Positions 8,795-17,471 are shown, counted from the first letter of the stretch. The stretch: DNA of 64,000 bases from Alphaproteobacteria bacterium (GCA_947465395.1 CANIAL010000012.1:1-64000), one strand, 5' to 3'. Made by a program: numbers and translations. Notes: generated by a model from the letters alone, not told the origin.

Positions 8795-10540
8795 TCAGAT
8801 ATCCGCGTAACAGCGAACCTCGTGATCGGCGCCGGGCGTCGTCACCGCGCCATAACGCGCCGGTCCCACATTCTTGCCATAACGCGCCAGCACGCCGGTG
8901 CGGAAGGATGGCGCTTTCGGCTTGAACGCCTTCTTGCGCTCGGCCATTTCCGCATCGCTGACATCCACCGACAATGTGCCGGTCTCGGCATCAATGGTGA
9001 TGATGTCGCCGTCTTTCAGAAGGCCGATGGGGCCGGCATCGGCCGCTTCCGGTCCCACATGGCCCACGCAAAGACCGCGTGTGCCGCCCGAAAAACGCCC
9101 GTCGGTGATCAGGGCGATATTCTCGACCCCCTGCCCGTACAAGGCCGCCGTGGTGGACAGCATTTCGCGCATGCCGGGGCCGCCCCTGGGGCCTTCCCAG
9201 CGGATCACCAGCACATCGCCTTCGCGGTATTTGCGCTCCTGCACGAAAGCGAAACAGTCTTCCTCGCAATCGAACACCCGCGCCGGGCCCTTGTGCTTGA
9301 TGTGCTTCAGGCCCGCGATCTTCACGATGGCGCCTTCGGGGGCGAGATTGCCCTTCAGGCCGACAACGCCGCCGGTGGGCGCCAGCGCGTGGCTGACGTC
9401 CACAATCACTTTCTGGGTGGGATCGAAAACGATGCCTTCCAGATTCTCCGCGATGGTCTTGCCGGTGACCGTCATCTGGTCGCCATGCAGCAGCCCCGCA
9501 TCCAGCAGCACCCGCATCAGCATGGGCATGCCGCCCGCTTCCCACATGTCCTTGGCGACATATTTGCCGCCCGGCTTCATGGACGCGAGATAGGGCGTCT
9601 TCTTGAAAATCTCGGCCACGTCGAACAGGTCGAACTTGATGCCGGCCTCATTCGCCATGGCGGGCAGATGCAGCGCCGCATTGGTGGAGCCGCCCGTGGC
9701 CGCCACCACCATGGCCGCATTCTCGAAACTCTTGCGGGTGACGATGTCGCGCGGGCGCAGATTCTTCTGCAGCAACTGCATCACGGCATGACCGGCCTTC
9801 AGTGCGAAATCATCGCGTTCCAGAATGACCGCCGGCGGGCCGCTGGAATAAGGCAATGCCATGCCGATGGCTTCGGCCACACAGGCCATGGTGTTGGCGG
9901 TGAATTGCCCGCCGCAGGAACCCGCGCCCGGACAGGCCACACGTTCCAGCAAACACAGATCGGCGTCCGGCATCTTGCCCGCCGAATGCTGGCCCACGCC
10001 TTCGAACACATCCACCACCGTCACGTCCTTGCCATGGAAACGGCCCGGCATGATGGAGCCGCCATACAGGAACACGGACGGCACGTTCAGGCGCAGCATG
10101 GCCATCATCAGGCCGGGCAGCGACTTGTCGCAGCCGGCCAGGCCCACGATGGCGTCATAGCAATGGCCGCGCACCGTCAGCTCCACGGAATCGGCGATCA
10201 CCTCGCGCGACACCAGCGACGACTTCATGCCTTCATGGCCCATGGCGATGCCGTCGGTGACGGTGATGGTGCAGAATTCGCGCGGCGTGCCGCCCGCCTC
10301 ATGCACGCCCTTCTTGGCGGACTGGGCCTGGCGCATCAGGGCGATGTTGCAGGGCGCGGCCTCGTTCCAGCAGCTGACCACGCCGACAAAGGGGCGGTGG
10401 ATTTCCTCTTCCGTCAGGCCCATGGCGTAATAGTAGGACCGATGCGGGGCGCGGCTGGGGCCTTCGGTGACATGGCGGGACGGCAGCTTGTGGTTGCCGG
10501 TTTTTGAAAACTTCGGTGTGTCTGACTTGGATTCTGACAT
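8795..10540 (-). CDS. ilvD: Dihydroxy-acid dehydratase
   Basis: A 581-residue IlvD/Edd-family enzyme that dehydrates 2,3-dihydroxy-isovalerate and -methylvalerate in valine, isoleucine and leucine synthesis. Iron-sulphur and metal motifs are visible: SCWNEAAPCN near residue 57, AGCDKSLPG near 134, and CPGAGSCGGQFTANT near 205. RFSGGTRGLCVGHVGPEA near 500 is the characteristic C-terminal block. Length and motifs match the [2Fe-2S] group of dehydratases. No other ilv gene is nearby. A GC-rich hairpin (10575-10589) lies about 35 bases upstream of the start, but I see no leader peptide. Confidence 0.93.
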   Translation of the reverse strand: MSESKSDTPKFSKTGNHKLPSRHVTEGPSRAPHRSYYYAMGLTEEEIHRPFVGVVSCWNEAAPCNIALMRQAQSAKKGVHEAGGTPREFCTITVTDGIAMGHEGMKSSLVSREVIADSVELTVRGHCYDAIVGLAGCDKSLPGLMMAMLRLNVPSVFLYGGSIMPGRFHGKDVTVVDVFEGVGQHSAGKMPDADLCLLERVACPGAGSCGGQFTANTMACVAEAIGMALPYSSGPPAVILERDDFALKAGHAVMQLLQKNLRPRDIVTRKSFENAAMVVAATGGSTNAALHLPAMANEAGIKFDLFDVAEIFKKTPYLASMKPGGKYVAKDMWEAGGMPMLMRVLLDAGLLHGDQMTVTGKTIAENLEGIVFDPTQKVIVDVSHALAPTGGVVGLKGNLAPEGAIVKIAGLKHIKHKGPARVFDCEEDCFAFVQERKYREGDVLVIRWEGPRGGPGMREMLSTTAALYGQGVENIALITDGRFSGGTRGLCVGHVGPEAADAGPIGLLKDGDIITIDAETGTLSVDVSDAEMAERKKAFKPKAPSFRTGVLARYGKNVGPARYGAVTTPGADHEVRCYADI

Positions 10541-10628
10541 GTGGTCCGCCGCTGAAACGCGCCGGACTATGGCCGGGGGCTGCGCCCCCTTTCAAGCCGG
10601 ATTTCTGCAATGCCGCCCTTCTGATACG

Positions 10629-10656
10629 AAAAAGGCTCCGGAAATGCTCCGGAGCC
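10629..10656 (-). terminator. Rho-independent terminator after the glycine-zipper gene
   Basis: On the minus strand, stem GGCTCCGG / CCGGAGCC (10634-10656) is followed by five T residues (10629-10633). It lies 18 bases past the stop of the gene ending at 10677 and before ilvD, separating the two units. Confidence 0.8.
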
Positions 10657-10676
10657 TCAATCATGCGCCAGATATC

Positions 10677-10979
10677 CTAGCGATAATGGCGATGGCCGTA
10701 GCGGTCCACATAGTAAGAGCGATGCGTGCGGCGAACTTCGTGGCGGTTGCAGTCCTCGGACCGCGAGATGGAATTGCCGATCAGGCCGCCGGCAACGCCG
10801 CCGACCACGGCGCCCGCGACGCTGTGCGAAGCCAGGCCGCCAACCAGCGCGCCGCCGCCCGCACCCAATACGGTGCCGGTGCTGTGGTCGCGGCCGCTGC
10901 AATCATCAGCAGAGGCGGAAATGGTACCCGCAGCCAGGGCAAGCATGGCGGCCGCGGCAAGGGTGGTGATGCGTTTCAT
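10677..10979 (-). CDS. Small secreted glycine-zipper protein
   Basis: 100 residues from ATG 10979, which has AGGAGAT at a good distance. A signal peptide (MKRITTLAAAAMLALAAG, then TISASA) precedes a glycine-zipper segment, GTVLGAGGGALVGGL...GAVVGGVAGGLIGNSISRSEDC, as in the Rick_17kDa/2TM glycine-zipper group. The C-terminus is rich in His, Arg and Tyr (VDRYGHRHYR). It probably sits in the outer membrane or periplasm; no specific function can be assigned. A related but longer protein is encoded at 30074-30736. Confidence 0.8.
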   Translation of the reverse strand: MKRITTLAAAAMLALAAGTISASADDCSGRDHSTGTVLGAGGGALVGGLASHSVAGAVVGGVAGGLIGNSISRSEDCNRHEVRRTHRSYYVDRYGHRHYR

Positions 10980-11033
10980 GATGGATCTCCTGTTCTGGAG
11001 ACGAAAACGCACCAGGGTCCGCTTTGTTCCGTA

Positions 11034-13655
11034 TCAGACCAGCCTGGAAATGGCTTCACCGAGTCGCGCCGCGAGGCCCTGCGCTTCGGCGCGCTTCTCG
11101 CGCTGTTCCGCCAGAACATCTTCCGGCGCTTTCGAGACGAACTGCTCGTTGCCCAGCTTGGCGTCAAAGCGGGCGATTTCTTCCTGCGCTTTCTTGAGGT
11201 CTTTCTCCAGGCGCGCGCGCTCTTTCGAGAAATCAATCACATCGCCCAGCGGCAATGCCGCCACGGCTTCACCGATCACGAACTGGGCCGAGCCTGGCGG
11301 GATGGCATCACCGGCATCGGCCTTTTCCAGCCGCGCCAGGGTCATGATCACATCCCTGTTGCGGGTCAGCCGCGCCTTTGTCTCGTCTGACGCGCCGGTC
11401 AGCACCAAGGTGATCTTGGCGGCGGCAGGCACGTTCATCTCGGATCGCACGGAACGGACGCCCTTGATCAGGCCGATCACCCATTCCATCTCGGCACCTG
11501 CGGACGCATCCCATGGCGGTCCCGCCATGTTCGGCCAAGGCGTAACAAGAAGCATGTCCTTGCGTTGACCGGTGCGCGCCCAGAGTTCCTCTGTGATGAA
11601 TGGCATGAACGGGTGAAGAATCTTGAGAAGTTGATCTCTTGCCCAGGCGGCGGTGGCGCGGGTTTCCGTCTTGACGGCTTCATCCGTGCCAATGAAAAGC
11701 GGCTTGGCAAATTCCAGGTACCAGTCGCAGAACCGGTCATACACGAAATGATAGGCCGCGCTGGCGGCATCGTTGAACCGCAATGCTTCCAGATTCGCGG
11801 TAACTGTCACGACGGCGTGTGCAATCTCCTCGACAATCCATTTGTTGACGGTCTGCTTCACACCGAAGGCGTCAAATCCCTCAACCGCCATGCAATCATT
11901 CATTTCGCAGAAGCGGGCCGCATTCCACAACTTGGTGCCGAAATTGCGGTTCATCTCAACCCGCGTGGGGCCGATGCGCATGTCGCGGTTCTGGCCCGCC
12001 GCCAGCGCCAGGGTAAAGCGCAGCGCGTCGGCGCCGAACTCGTCAATCAGGGTCAGCGGGTCCACCACATTGCCCTTGGTCTTGGACATCTTGGCGCCCT
12101 GCTCGTCCAGCACGCGGGTATGGATGAAGACGGTGCGGAACGGCACATCGCCCATGAAATGCAGCCCCATCATCATCATCCGGGCCACCCAGAAGAAGAT
12201 GATGTCAAAACCCGTCACCAGCACGCTGGTGGGATAATAGCGCGCCACGTCCTTCGTCGTATCCGGCCAGCCCAGGGTCGAGAAGGGCCACAGCGCGGAG
12301 GAGAACCAGGTGTCCAGCACGTCCTCATCACGCGTGAGCGTCTTGCCGCCCGCCTGGGCCTGCGCCTCGGCTTCGGTTTCCGCGCAATAGATCTTGCCAT
12401 CCGCGTCATACCAGACCGGAATCTGGTGGCCCCACCAGAGCTGGCGCGAAATGCACCAGGGCCTGATATTCTTCATCCAGCCGAAATAGACATTGGCCCA
12501 GTTGTCCGGCACGAATTTGGTCTTGCCGCTTTCCACTGCCGCCATGGCCTTTTGCGCCAGCGGCGTCACGTTCAGGTACCATTGCTCGGTCAGGAACGGC
12601 TCCAGCACCACCTGCTTGGTCTTTTCGTCATGCGGCACGGCATGGGTGATGGGTTCGGATTTCTCCAGCAGCTCCAGCGTTTCAAGCTCGGCCAAAATCT
12701 TCTTGCGCGCCGCTTCGCGCGACAACCCGCGATAAGCCTGCGGCACATCGTCGTTCAGCGTGCCGTCCTTGTTGAGAATGTTGATCAGCGGCAGCTTGTG
12801 GCGCTTGCCCAGTTCGAAATCGTTAAAGTCGTGGCCGGGCGTGATCTTGACCGCGCCGCTGCCTTTTTCGGGATCGGAATAATCATCCGCGACAATCGGG
12901 ATCAGCCGCCCGGTGATGGGCAGAACGACATTCCTGCCCACCATCGCCGTGTAACGCGCATCATCGGGATGCACCGCCACGGCGGTATCGCCCAGCATGG
13001 TTTCGGGCCGGGTGGTGGCGATGGTGATCGAACCGCCGCCTTCCAGCGGATAACGGATGTGCCAAAGGTGGCCCTTGGTCTCGATATTCTCGACCTCCAG
13101 GTCGCTGACCGCCGTCTGCAGCCGCGTGTCCCAGTTCACCAGTCGTTTGTCTTTGTAGATGAGCTTTTGATTGTAGAGTTCGACGAACACCTTGGCGACG
13201 GCGCGGCTCAGCCCCTCGTCCATGGTGAAACGCTCGCGGCTCCAGTCGGCGGATGCGCCCAGCCGCTGCAACTGTTCCAGGATGGCGCCGCCGGATTCGG
13301 CTTTCCATTTCCAGATTTCTTCCAGGAATTTTTCGCGGCCCATTCTCACGCGGCTCATCTGCCGCTCGGCAAGCTGGCGCTCCACGATCAGCTGGGTGGC
13401 GATGCCGGCATGGTCGGTGCCGGGCTGCCACAAGACATCCTTGCCCCGCATGCGCTCGAAACGCGCCAGGATATCTTGCAGGGAGTTGTTGAGGGCGTGG
13501 CCGATATGCAGCCGCCCGGTGATGTTGGGCGGCGGGATCATGATGGTGAAGGGTTCGGCGTCCGGCCGGTTGCCGGCGCGGAAGGCGCCCGACGCTTGCC
13601 AGGCGGCGTAGATACGCCCTTCGGCCTCGCTGGGATTGAAAGTCTTGTCGAGCAT
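11034..13655 (-). CDS. valS: Valyl-tRNA synthetase
   Basis: An 873-residue class I aminoacyl-tRNA synthetase. The HIGH motif appears in PPNITGRLHIGHALNN near residue 45 and the KMSKS motif in GAKMSKTKGNVVDP near 515. The editing domain carries TTRPETMLGDTAV, the anticodon-binding domain follows, and a C-terminal coiled coil (FSKERARLEKDLKKAQEEIA) ends the protein. The start MLDKTFNPSEAE matches the usual ValS N-terminus, so ATG 13655 is firm. However, it has no Shine-Dalgarno sequence and directly follows a terminator-like hairpin. Confidence 0.97.
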   Translation of the reverse strand: MLDKTFNPSEAEGRIYAAWQASGAFRAGNRPDAEPFTIMIPPPNITGRLHIGHALNNSLQDILARFERMRGKDVLWQPGTDHAGIATQLIVERQLAERQMSRVRMGREKFLEEIWKWKAESGGAILEQLQRLGASADWSRERFTMDEGLSRAVAKVFVELYNQKLIYKDKRLVNWDTRLQTAVSDLEVENIETKGHLWHIRYPLEGGGSITIATTRPETMLGDTAVAVHPDDARYTAMVGRNVVLPITGRLIPIVADDYSDPEKGSGAVKITPGHDFNDFELGKRHKLPLINILNKDGTLNDDVPQAYRGLSREAARKKILAELETLELLEKSEPITHAVPHDEKTKQVVLEPFLTEQWYLNVTPLAQKAMAAVESGKTKFVPDNWANVYFGWMKNIRPWCISRQLWWGHQIPVWYDADGKIYCAETEAEAQAQAGGKTLTRDEDVLDTWFSSALWPFSTLGWPDTTKDVARYYPTSVLVTGFDIIFFWVARMMMMGLHFMGDVPFRTVFIHTRVLDEQGAKMSKTKGNVVDPLTLIDEFGADALRFTLALAAGQNRDMRIGPTRVEMNRNFGTKLWNAARFCEMNDCMAVEGFDAFGVKQTVNKWIVEEIAHAVVTVTANLEALRFNDAASAAYHFVYDRFCDWYLEFAKPLFIGTDEAVKTETRATAAWARDQLLKILHPFMPFITEELWARTGQRKDMLLVTPWPNMAGPPWDASAGAEMEWVIGLIKGVRSVRSEMNVPAAAKITLVLTGASDETKARLTRNRDVIMTLARLEKADAGDAIPPGSAQFVIGEAVAALPLGDVIDFSKERARLEKDLKKAQEEIARFDAKLGNEQFVSKAPEDVLAEQREKRAEAQGLAARLGEAISRLV

Positions 13656-13656
13656 G

Positions 13657-13695
13657 AAAAAACCGGAAAAGCCTGTTACGGGCTTTCCGGTTTTT
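13657..13695 (-). terminator. Terminator-like hairpin abutting the valS start codon
   Basis: Arms AAAAACCGGAAA (13658-13669) and TTTCCGGTTTTT (13684-13695) pair, extended by GCC/GGC around a 7-base loop. On the minus strand it ends in a T tract one base before the valS ATG. A second small hairpin (GGGTCT/AGACCC, 13698-13715) lies just upstream. It may end the popZ-like transcript, attenuate valS, or both. Confidence 0.75.
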
Positions 13696-13735
13696 CGGGG
13701 TCTGGGTCAAGACCCAACCCGGATTCTATAGGGAA

Positions 13736-14359
13736 TTACCGGCCGCGGGCCTTGACCACCCGTTCCACTTCGGCGCGCACGGCCCCTTCCAGCAGCGGCG
13801 GGAAATGCTCGTCCATCCATTCGCGGATCAGGGGCTTCATGCGTTCGATCACGGCGCCGGAATTGTCGGCGATGTATTTCTGAAGCACCGGCTCGAAGCT
13901 TTCGCGCACGGCGCGTTCAAAGACATTCTCCACCGTGGAGCCGTCAATGGGCGCCAGCGGGGCAACGGCGGCACGCGGCGCAGGTGCGGGCGCCGGTTCC
14001 GGGATGCCGGCAAAGGCATCGTCCATGGCGTTGCGGGTCTGGTCCGAGAAAATGCCGTCATGGGCGGAAGACGATGAAAAGGCCGGGGCGGGTGCGGCGC
14101 TGACGGGAGCCTGGGTCACGGTCTCCTCCACGGTTTCAAAGATGATGTCGTTTTCGGGCTTGGGCGCCTCGAAAGCGATCGGCTGTACCGGAAGGCTTTC
14201 CGGCACTTCCTGGGTCAGTTCCAGAACGTCATTGTCGGGCATGGGCGCGGCGCCGACTGCGGCGGGCGCGGCCTCGCCGGCGGGGGCGTCCTCGGAGATG
14301 ATCTTGCGGATGGAGGCAAGAATCTCCTCCATCGTGGGTTCATGCTGGGGACTGGACAT
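13736..14359 (-). CDS. PopZ-like DUF2497 pole-organising protein
   Basis: 207 residues from ATG 14359, with GGAG about 10 bases upstream. A short conserved N-terminal helix (EPTMEEILASIRKIISED) is followed by a long Pro/Ala/Glu-rich disordered stretch. A conserved C-terminal helical region follows (VIERMKPLIREWMDEHFPPL, then LEGAVRAEVERVV). This is the architecture of alphaproteobacterial DUF2497/PopZ proteins, which form polar hubs binding ParB and cell-cycle factors. Adjacency to valS is the usual arrangement in the class. Functional equivalence to Caulobacter PopZ is inferred. Confidence 0.85.
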   Translation of the reverse strand: MSSPQHEPTMEEILASIRKIISEDAPAGEAAPAAVGAAPMPDNDVLELTQEVPESLPVQPIAFEAPKPENDIIFETVEETVTQAPVSAAPAPAFSSSSAHDGIFSDQTRNAMDDAFAGIPEPAPAPAPRAAVAPLAPIDGSTVENVFERAVRESFEPVLQKYIADNSGAVIERMKPLIREWMDEHFPPLLEGAVRAEVERVVKARGR

Positions 14360-14506
14360 GGCTCGCTCCGGTTTCGCCAAAATGGGCCGACGACAAAACC
14401 CTAGGATAGTGCTCCGGCGAAGGCAAAGGATTGGTTAACGGGCCCCATCTGCCCGCCACGCGGACAGGCCCATGGTGTTTGCTGATTCTAGGCCTTTGCG
14501 AATGGC

Positions 14507-15160
14507 TTAGAAGATAAAGCCCATGTGTTTCTTGAAGCCCGCCAGCAGCGGCATCTGGGCGTCAAAGTCCGGGCGGGCGCCGATCTGGCCCTGCTCGCGG
14601 GTGTAAAGCATGGCGCGGCCCTGCGCGCCGGTCTGCATAAACGCCACCAGGCGGCCGCCCTCGCCCAGTTGCGACAGCAGGGTTTCCGGTGCCGCCTCGA
14701 CCGCGCCATTGACGAAAATCACGTCAAAGGGCGCTTCGTCCCGGGCGCCTTCGATCAGCGCGCCCTGCATCAGCCGAACATTGGGAATGGAAGATGGGGA
14801 ATCAGTCAGCAGCCCGCTGGCAATGCGCACCAGGTCGGCATCCTGTTCCAGCGCCACCACGGTCTTGCCCAGCCGGGACAGGACGGCGGCGGAATAACCG
14901 GTGCCGCAGGCCACGTCCAGGATCTTGTCGTCGGCGGTAATCGCGGCCAGTTGCAGCGCCTTGGCGAAGCTGCGCGGGTCCAGCAAATAGCGGCCTTGGG
15001 CGATTTCCACTGGCACATCGGCATAGGCCAGCGCCCGCTTGGCCGACGGCACGAAAGCGTCGCGCGCCACTGCCGCCAGGGCGGCATGGATGCGCGGATC
15101 GGTGACGTCATTGGCGCGAATCTGCGCTTCGATCATGTTGGCGCGGGCGAGCTGGGACAT
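14507..15160 (-). CDS. Protein-L-isoaspartate O-methyltransferase family protein (divergent)
   Basis: 217 residues with an N-terminal MIEAQIRANDVTDPRI block and a SAM-binding fold: ILDVACGTGYSAAVLSRLG near residue 80 and VVALEQDADLV. Classical Pcm proteins carry a GQTISQP-type substrate loop; here the corresponding stretch reads LLDPRSFAKALQL, so isoaspartate repair is not assured. In alphaproteobacteria this divergent Pcm commonly neighbours tolC and the DUF2497 gene. Here the DUF2497 gene follows but no tolC lies between. Confidence 0.8.
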   Translation of the reverse strand: MSQLARANMIEAQIRANDVTDPRIHAALAAVARDAFVPSAKRALAYADVPVEIAQGRYLLDPRSFAKALQLAAITADDKILDVACGTGYSAAVLSRLGKTVVALEQDADLVRIASGLLTDSPSSIPNVRLMQGALIEGARDEAPFDVIFVNGAVEAAPETLLSQLGEGGRLVAFMQTGAQGRAMLYTREQGQIGARPDFDAQMPLLAGFKKHMGFIF

Positions 15161-15304
15161 GGCCTTAAAACCTGAAATTGGCGACGCTGGGCTTATAGGC
15201 TGGCCGCCCTGCTCTCACAATGTGGACAGTTGTCCCTTGCCGCCGCCCTCTGCTATAGCCGCCAGCCGCCGCTGGCCTTCATCCGGGCCGGCAAAATACC
15301 GTGA

Positions 15305-15378
15305 GGCCACGTGGCGGAGTGGTTACGCAGAGGACTGCAAATCCTTCTATCCCGGTTCGATTCCGGGCGTGGCCTCCA
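15305..15378 (+). tRNA. tRNA-Cys (GCA)
   Basis: Acceptor arms GGCCACG (15305-15311) and CGTGGCC (15368-15374) pair. Anticodon GCA is at 15337-15339 in loop CTGCAAA, the T-loop is GGTTCGATTCC, and CCA is encoded at 15376-15378. All four arms fold. Confidence 0.95.
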
Positions 15379-15510
15379 CCTTCTCTTCAGTGCTGGTTAG
15401 CCAAGGTTCCGGGCAGTTCCAGAAAATGGACGCCCCTTAAGCCTTTGTTAACCCTGAGGGGGCATGCTCCCCCGTCTTCCTTGAAGACACCCCACCATAC
15501 CCAACGCCTT

Positions 15511-15541
15511 GGGGCCGGGCTCACCCCCGGCCTCTTTTTTT
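15511..15541 (+). terminator. Rho-independent terminator between the two tRNAs
   Basis: Stem GGCCGGG (15513-15519) / CCCGGCC (15526-15532) is followed by CTCTTTTTTT. It could end the tRNA-Cys transcript or a short RNA from the 15380-15510 interval, where a second GGGGG/CCCCC hairpin is visible (about 15456-15472). No open frame of note occurs here. Confidence 0.75.
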
Positions 15542-15639
15542 GCCCGGTTTGATGCGCGCTTTTGCCCGCAATAGCCGGGGCGATAAGGGAAAATTTCCAC
15601 TGGCCATGGAAAGGTGGAGGGGTTAGATACGCCCAGTGT

Positions 15640-15714
15640 TCCTCGGTAGCTCAGTGGTAGAGCCCTCGACTGTTAATCGAGTGGTCGTCCGTTCGAACCG
15701 GACCCGGGGAGCCA
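15640..15714 (+). tRNA. tRNA-Asn (GTT)
   Basis: Acceptor arms TCCTCGG (15640-15646) and CCGGGGA (15704-15710) pair. Anticodon GTT is at 15672-15674 in loop CTGTTAA, the T-loop is GTTCGAACC, and the gene ends in encoded GCCA. A T run follows directly. Confidence 0.95.
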
Positions 15715-15788
15715 TTTTTTCACCCCCTCTGGCCTTCGCAGCTTACTCGGATGTCCGCAGGACATCCTTCGCGCTGCTACGGCCATCT

Positions 15789-15820
15789 CCCCCGCCATGC
15801 GGGCTTCGCCCGCGCGGGGG
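15789..15820. repeat. Dispersed GC-rich palindrome, divergent copy
   Basis: Outer arms CCCCCGC / GCGGGGG enclose an inner stem GCGGGC-TTC-GCCCGC. It belongs to the same family as 29496-29524, 32532-32559 and 41069-41097, all in intergenic DNA. It lies between tRNA-Asn and queF and could also help terminate transcription. Confidence 0.65.
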
Positions 15821-15852
15821 CGAGTGGGCCTGAGTGTTCGTATTGAGTTTGT

Positions 15853-16302
15853 TCAGCCGCGGCCGGTGTAAGGCTTCACGCCGGTGTCGGGCAGCCAAAG
15901 ACCAGTCGGCGCTTTTCCGCTCTGCCAGAAAATATCAATCGGGATGCCGCCGCGCGGATACCAGTAGCCCGCGATGCGAAGATATTTCGGCTTGATGGCC
16001 GCGATCACCTTCTTGGCGATGGAAAGCGTGGTGTCTTCATGGAAGCCCGCCACATTGCGATAGCTGGTCAGGTACAGCTTCAGCGACTTTGATTCCACGA
16101 TTTTCCCGCCCGGCGCATAGTCCAATACGAAATGCGCGAAATCCGGCTGGCCGGTGATAGGGCAAAGCGTGGTGAATTCCGGCGCCGTGAAACGGATCAG
16201 GTAATCCACGTCGCGGTGCGGGTTGGGCACCGATTCCAGTTTTGCGGCGGCAGGCGATGCGGGCTGGACCGTCTTGCGGCCAAGTTGCGTCAGCTTTGCC
16301 AT
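15853..16302 (-). CDS. queF: NADPH-dependent preQ0 reductase QueF
   Basis: 149 residues from ATG 16302, the length of the short single-domain (YkvM) type. The catalytic Cys lies in [11 protein letters not shown] near residue 47. The QueF signature ESKSLKLYL follows near 70, and [10 protein letters not shown] lies downstream. It reduces the nitrile of 7-cyano-7-deazaguanine to preQ1 for queuosine. It starts one base after the queD stop, so the two are co-transcribed. queC and queE lie 20 kb away. Confidence 0.93.
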   Translation of the reverse strand: MAKLTQLGRKTVQPASPAAAKLESVPNPHRDVDYLIRFTAPEFTTLCPITGQPDFAHFVLDYAPGGKIVESKSLKLYLTSYRNVAGFHEDTTLSIAKKVIAAIKPKYLRIAGYWYPRGGIPIDIFWQSGKAPTGLWLPDTGVKPYTGRG

Positions 16303-16303
16303 C

Positions 16304-16663
16304 TTACTTGCCCTCGTATGTGCAGGACTGGCCATGCGATGGCCTCTCGACCCGCACCCGCACCACTTCGGGCAGCGCCTGGCGGGCGCGCGCAAAGATA
16401 AAGCGGGCGATGTTTTCCAGCGTGGGGTTGGACAGCCCTTCCACCTCGTTCAGCAGCCGGTGATCCAGCAGGTCGCGCACCTTTTTCAGGGCCGCGTCCA
16501 CCTCCCCGAAATCGCGCAGGAAACCCGTCCTGGCGTCCGGCTCGCCCCTTAAGGTCACTTCCACTTGGAAGGAATGGCCATGCAGGCGGCGATTTTCGGG
16601 CGCGCCCGCATCAAGCTGGTGGGCGGCGTCAAAGCCGAAACGCTGGCTGGTTTCCATGGACAT
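16304..16663 (-). CDS. queD: QueD-like 6-pyruvoyl-tetrahydropterin synthase family protein lacking the usual Cys
   Basis: About 119 residues from ATG 16663; a second ATG at 16657 is equally possible and neither has a strong ribosome site. Zinc-binding His residues are seen in [10 protein letters not shown] (about 15) and [12 protein letters not shown] (about 28 and 30). In QueD the motif is CxxxHGH, but the Cys position here is Asn ([10 protein letters not shown]). The pairing with queF argues for a role in 6-carboxytetrahydropterin formation, but the chemistry would need a different general base. Assignment to QueD rests on context plus fold. Confidence 0.75.
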   Translation of the reverse strand: MSMETSQRFGFDAAHQLDAGAPENRRLHGHSFQVEVTLRGEPDARTGFLRDFGEVDAALKKVRDLLDHRLLNEVEGLSNPTLENIARFIFARARQALPEVVRVRVERPSHGQSCTYEGK

Positions 16664-16904
16664 GCCGGCTAGGTGCCGAACTGGCTCTCCTCCGTCAAGC
16701 GGGCCCGTCAAGCGCCTGATATGCATACCCCGCGACCACATGGCTTTTTGCCGATGTTGCGCAGGCGTAATGCCCATGCTAACTGGCACGCGCACCGCCG
16801 GGGTGACTCGCGCGGTGCTGAAATGTCGTAGATAAATCAAACGATTACGCAAATAATCGGCTGGCTCAGGGCGATGGCTCCGGGTTCCGCCGCATGAGGC
16901 GAAT

Positions 16905-17459
16905 GTGGCAACGGAAAAGGTGCGGGAAACGGGACTGGCGGGGCGCTATGCCAATGCCGTGTTCGAACTGGCGCAGGACCAGAAGTCGCTCGACTCCGTG
17001 GCCGCCGATTTTGCCTCCCTTTCCGCCATGATCGCCGCCTCCCCTGACCTTGCCCGGCTGGTCAAATCGCCGGTCTTTTCCGGCCAGGACCAGGCCAGGG
17101 CGCTGAAAGCCATCCTGGACAAGATGGATGCGTCCGAACTCACCCACAAATTCGTATTGCTGCTGGCTGCCAAGCGCCGCCTCTTCGCGCTGGAACAGGT
17201 CATGGCCGGTTTTGCGCGCCTGGTCGCCGGCTCCAGGGGCGAAATTGAAGCCCATGTCACATCGGCCCGCGCGCTGTCACAGAAGGAAACCGCGGACCTG
17301 AAGGCCGCGCTGAAAGCAAAACTGGGCCGCGAACCGCGCCTCAACACAAAGGTTGATCCGGCATTGCTGGGCGGCCTGGTGGTGAAAGTCGGCTCACGCA
17401 TGATCGATTCATCCATCCGCACCAAACTGAATGGCATTCGTGTTGCCATGAGAGGGTGA
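16905..17459 (+). CDS. atpH: ATP synthase F1 subunit delta
   Basis: 184 residues, GTG start at 16905, first gene of the F1 operon. The helical N-terminal domain (AGRYANAVFELAQ) and the conserved C-terminal LGGLVVKVGSRMIDSSIRTK are typical of delta/OSCP, which forms the stator connection at the top of F1. Family-standard length. An inverted repeat CGATTA/TAATCG (16842-16859) lies in the gap shared with divergent queD. F0 genes are not in this window, which is usual for alphaproteobacteria. Confidence 0.95.
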   Translation: MATEKVRETGLAGRYANAVFELAQDQKSLDSVAADFASLSAMIAASPDLARLVKSPVFSGQDQARALKAILDKMDASELTHKFVLLLAAKRRLFALEQVMAGFARLVAGSRGEIEAHVTSARALSQKETADLKAALKAKLGREPRLNTKVDPALLGGLVVKVGSRMIDSSIRTKLNGIRVAMRG

Positions 17460-17471
17460 GGAACGAATAAG

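Noticed and set aside
10541-10676. Branched-chain amino-acid leader peptide before ilvD
   Set aside because: No short frame rich in Ile, Leu or Val codons occurs; the region is explained by the upstream terminator and one GC hairpin.
13656-13735. T-box riboswitch before valS
   Set aside because: No T-box sequence or specifier-loop structure is visible in the 80-base gap, and T-boxes are not expected in alphaproteobacteria.
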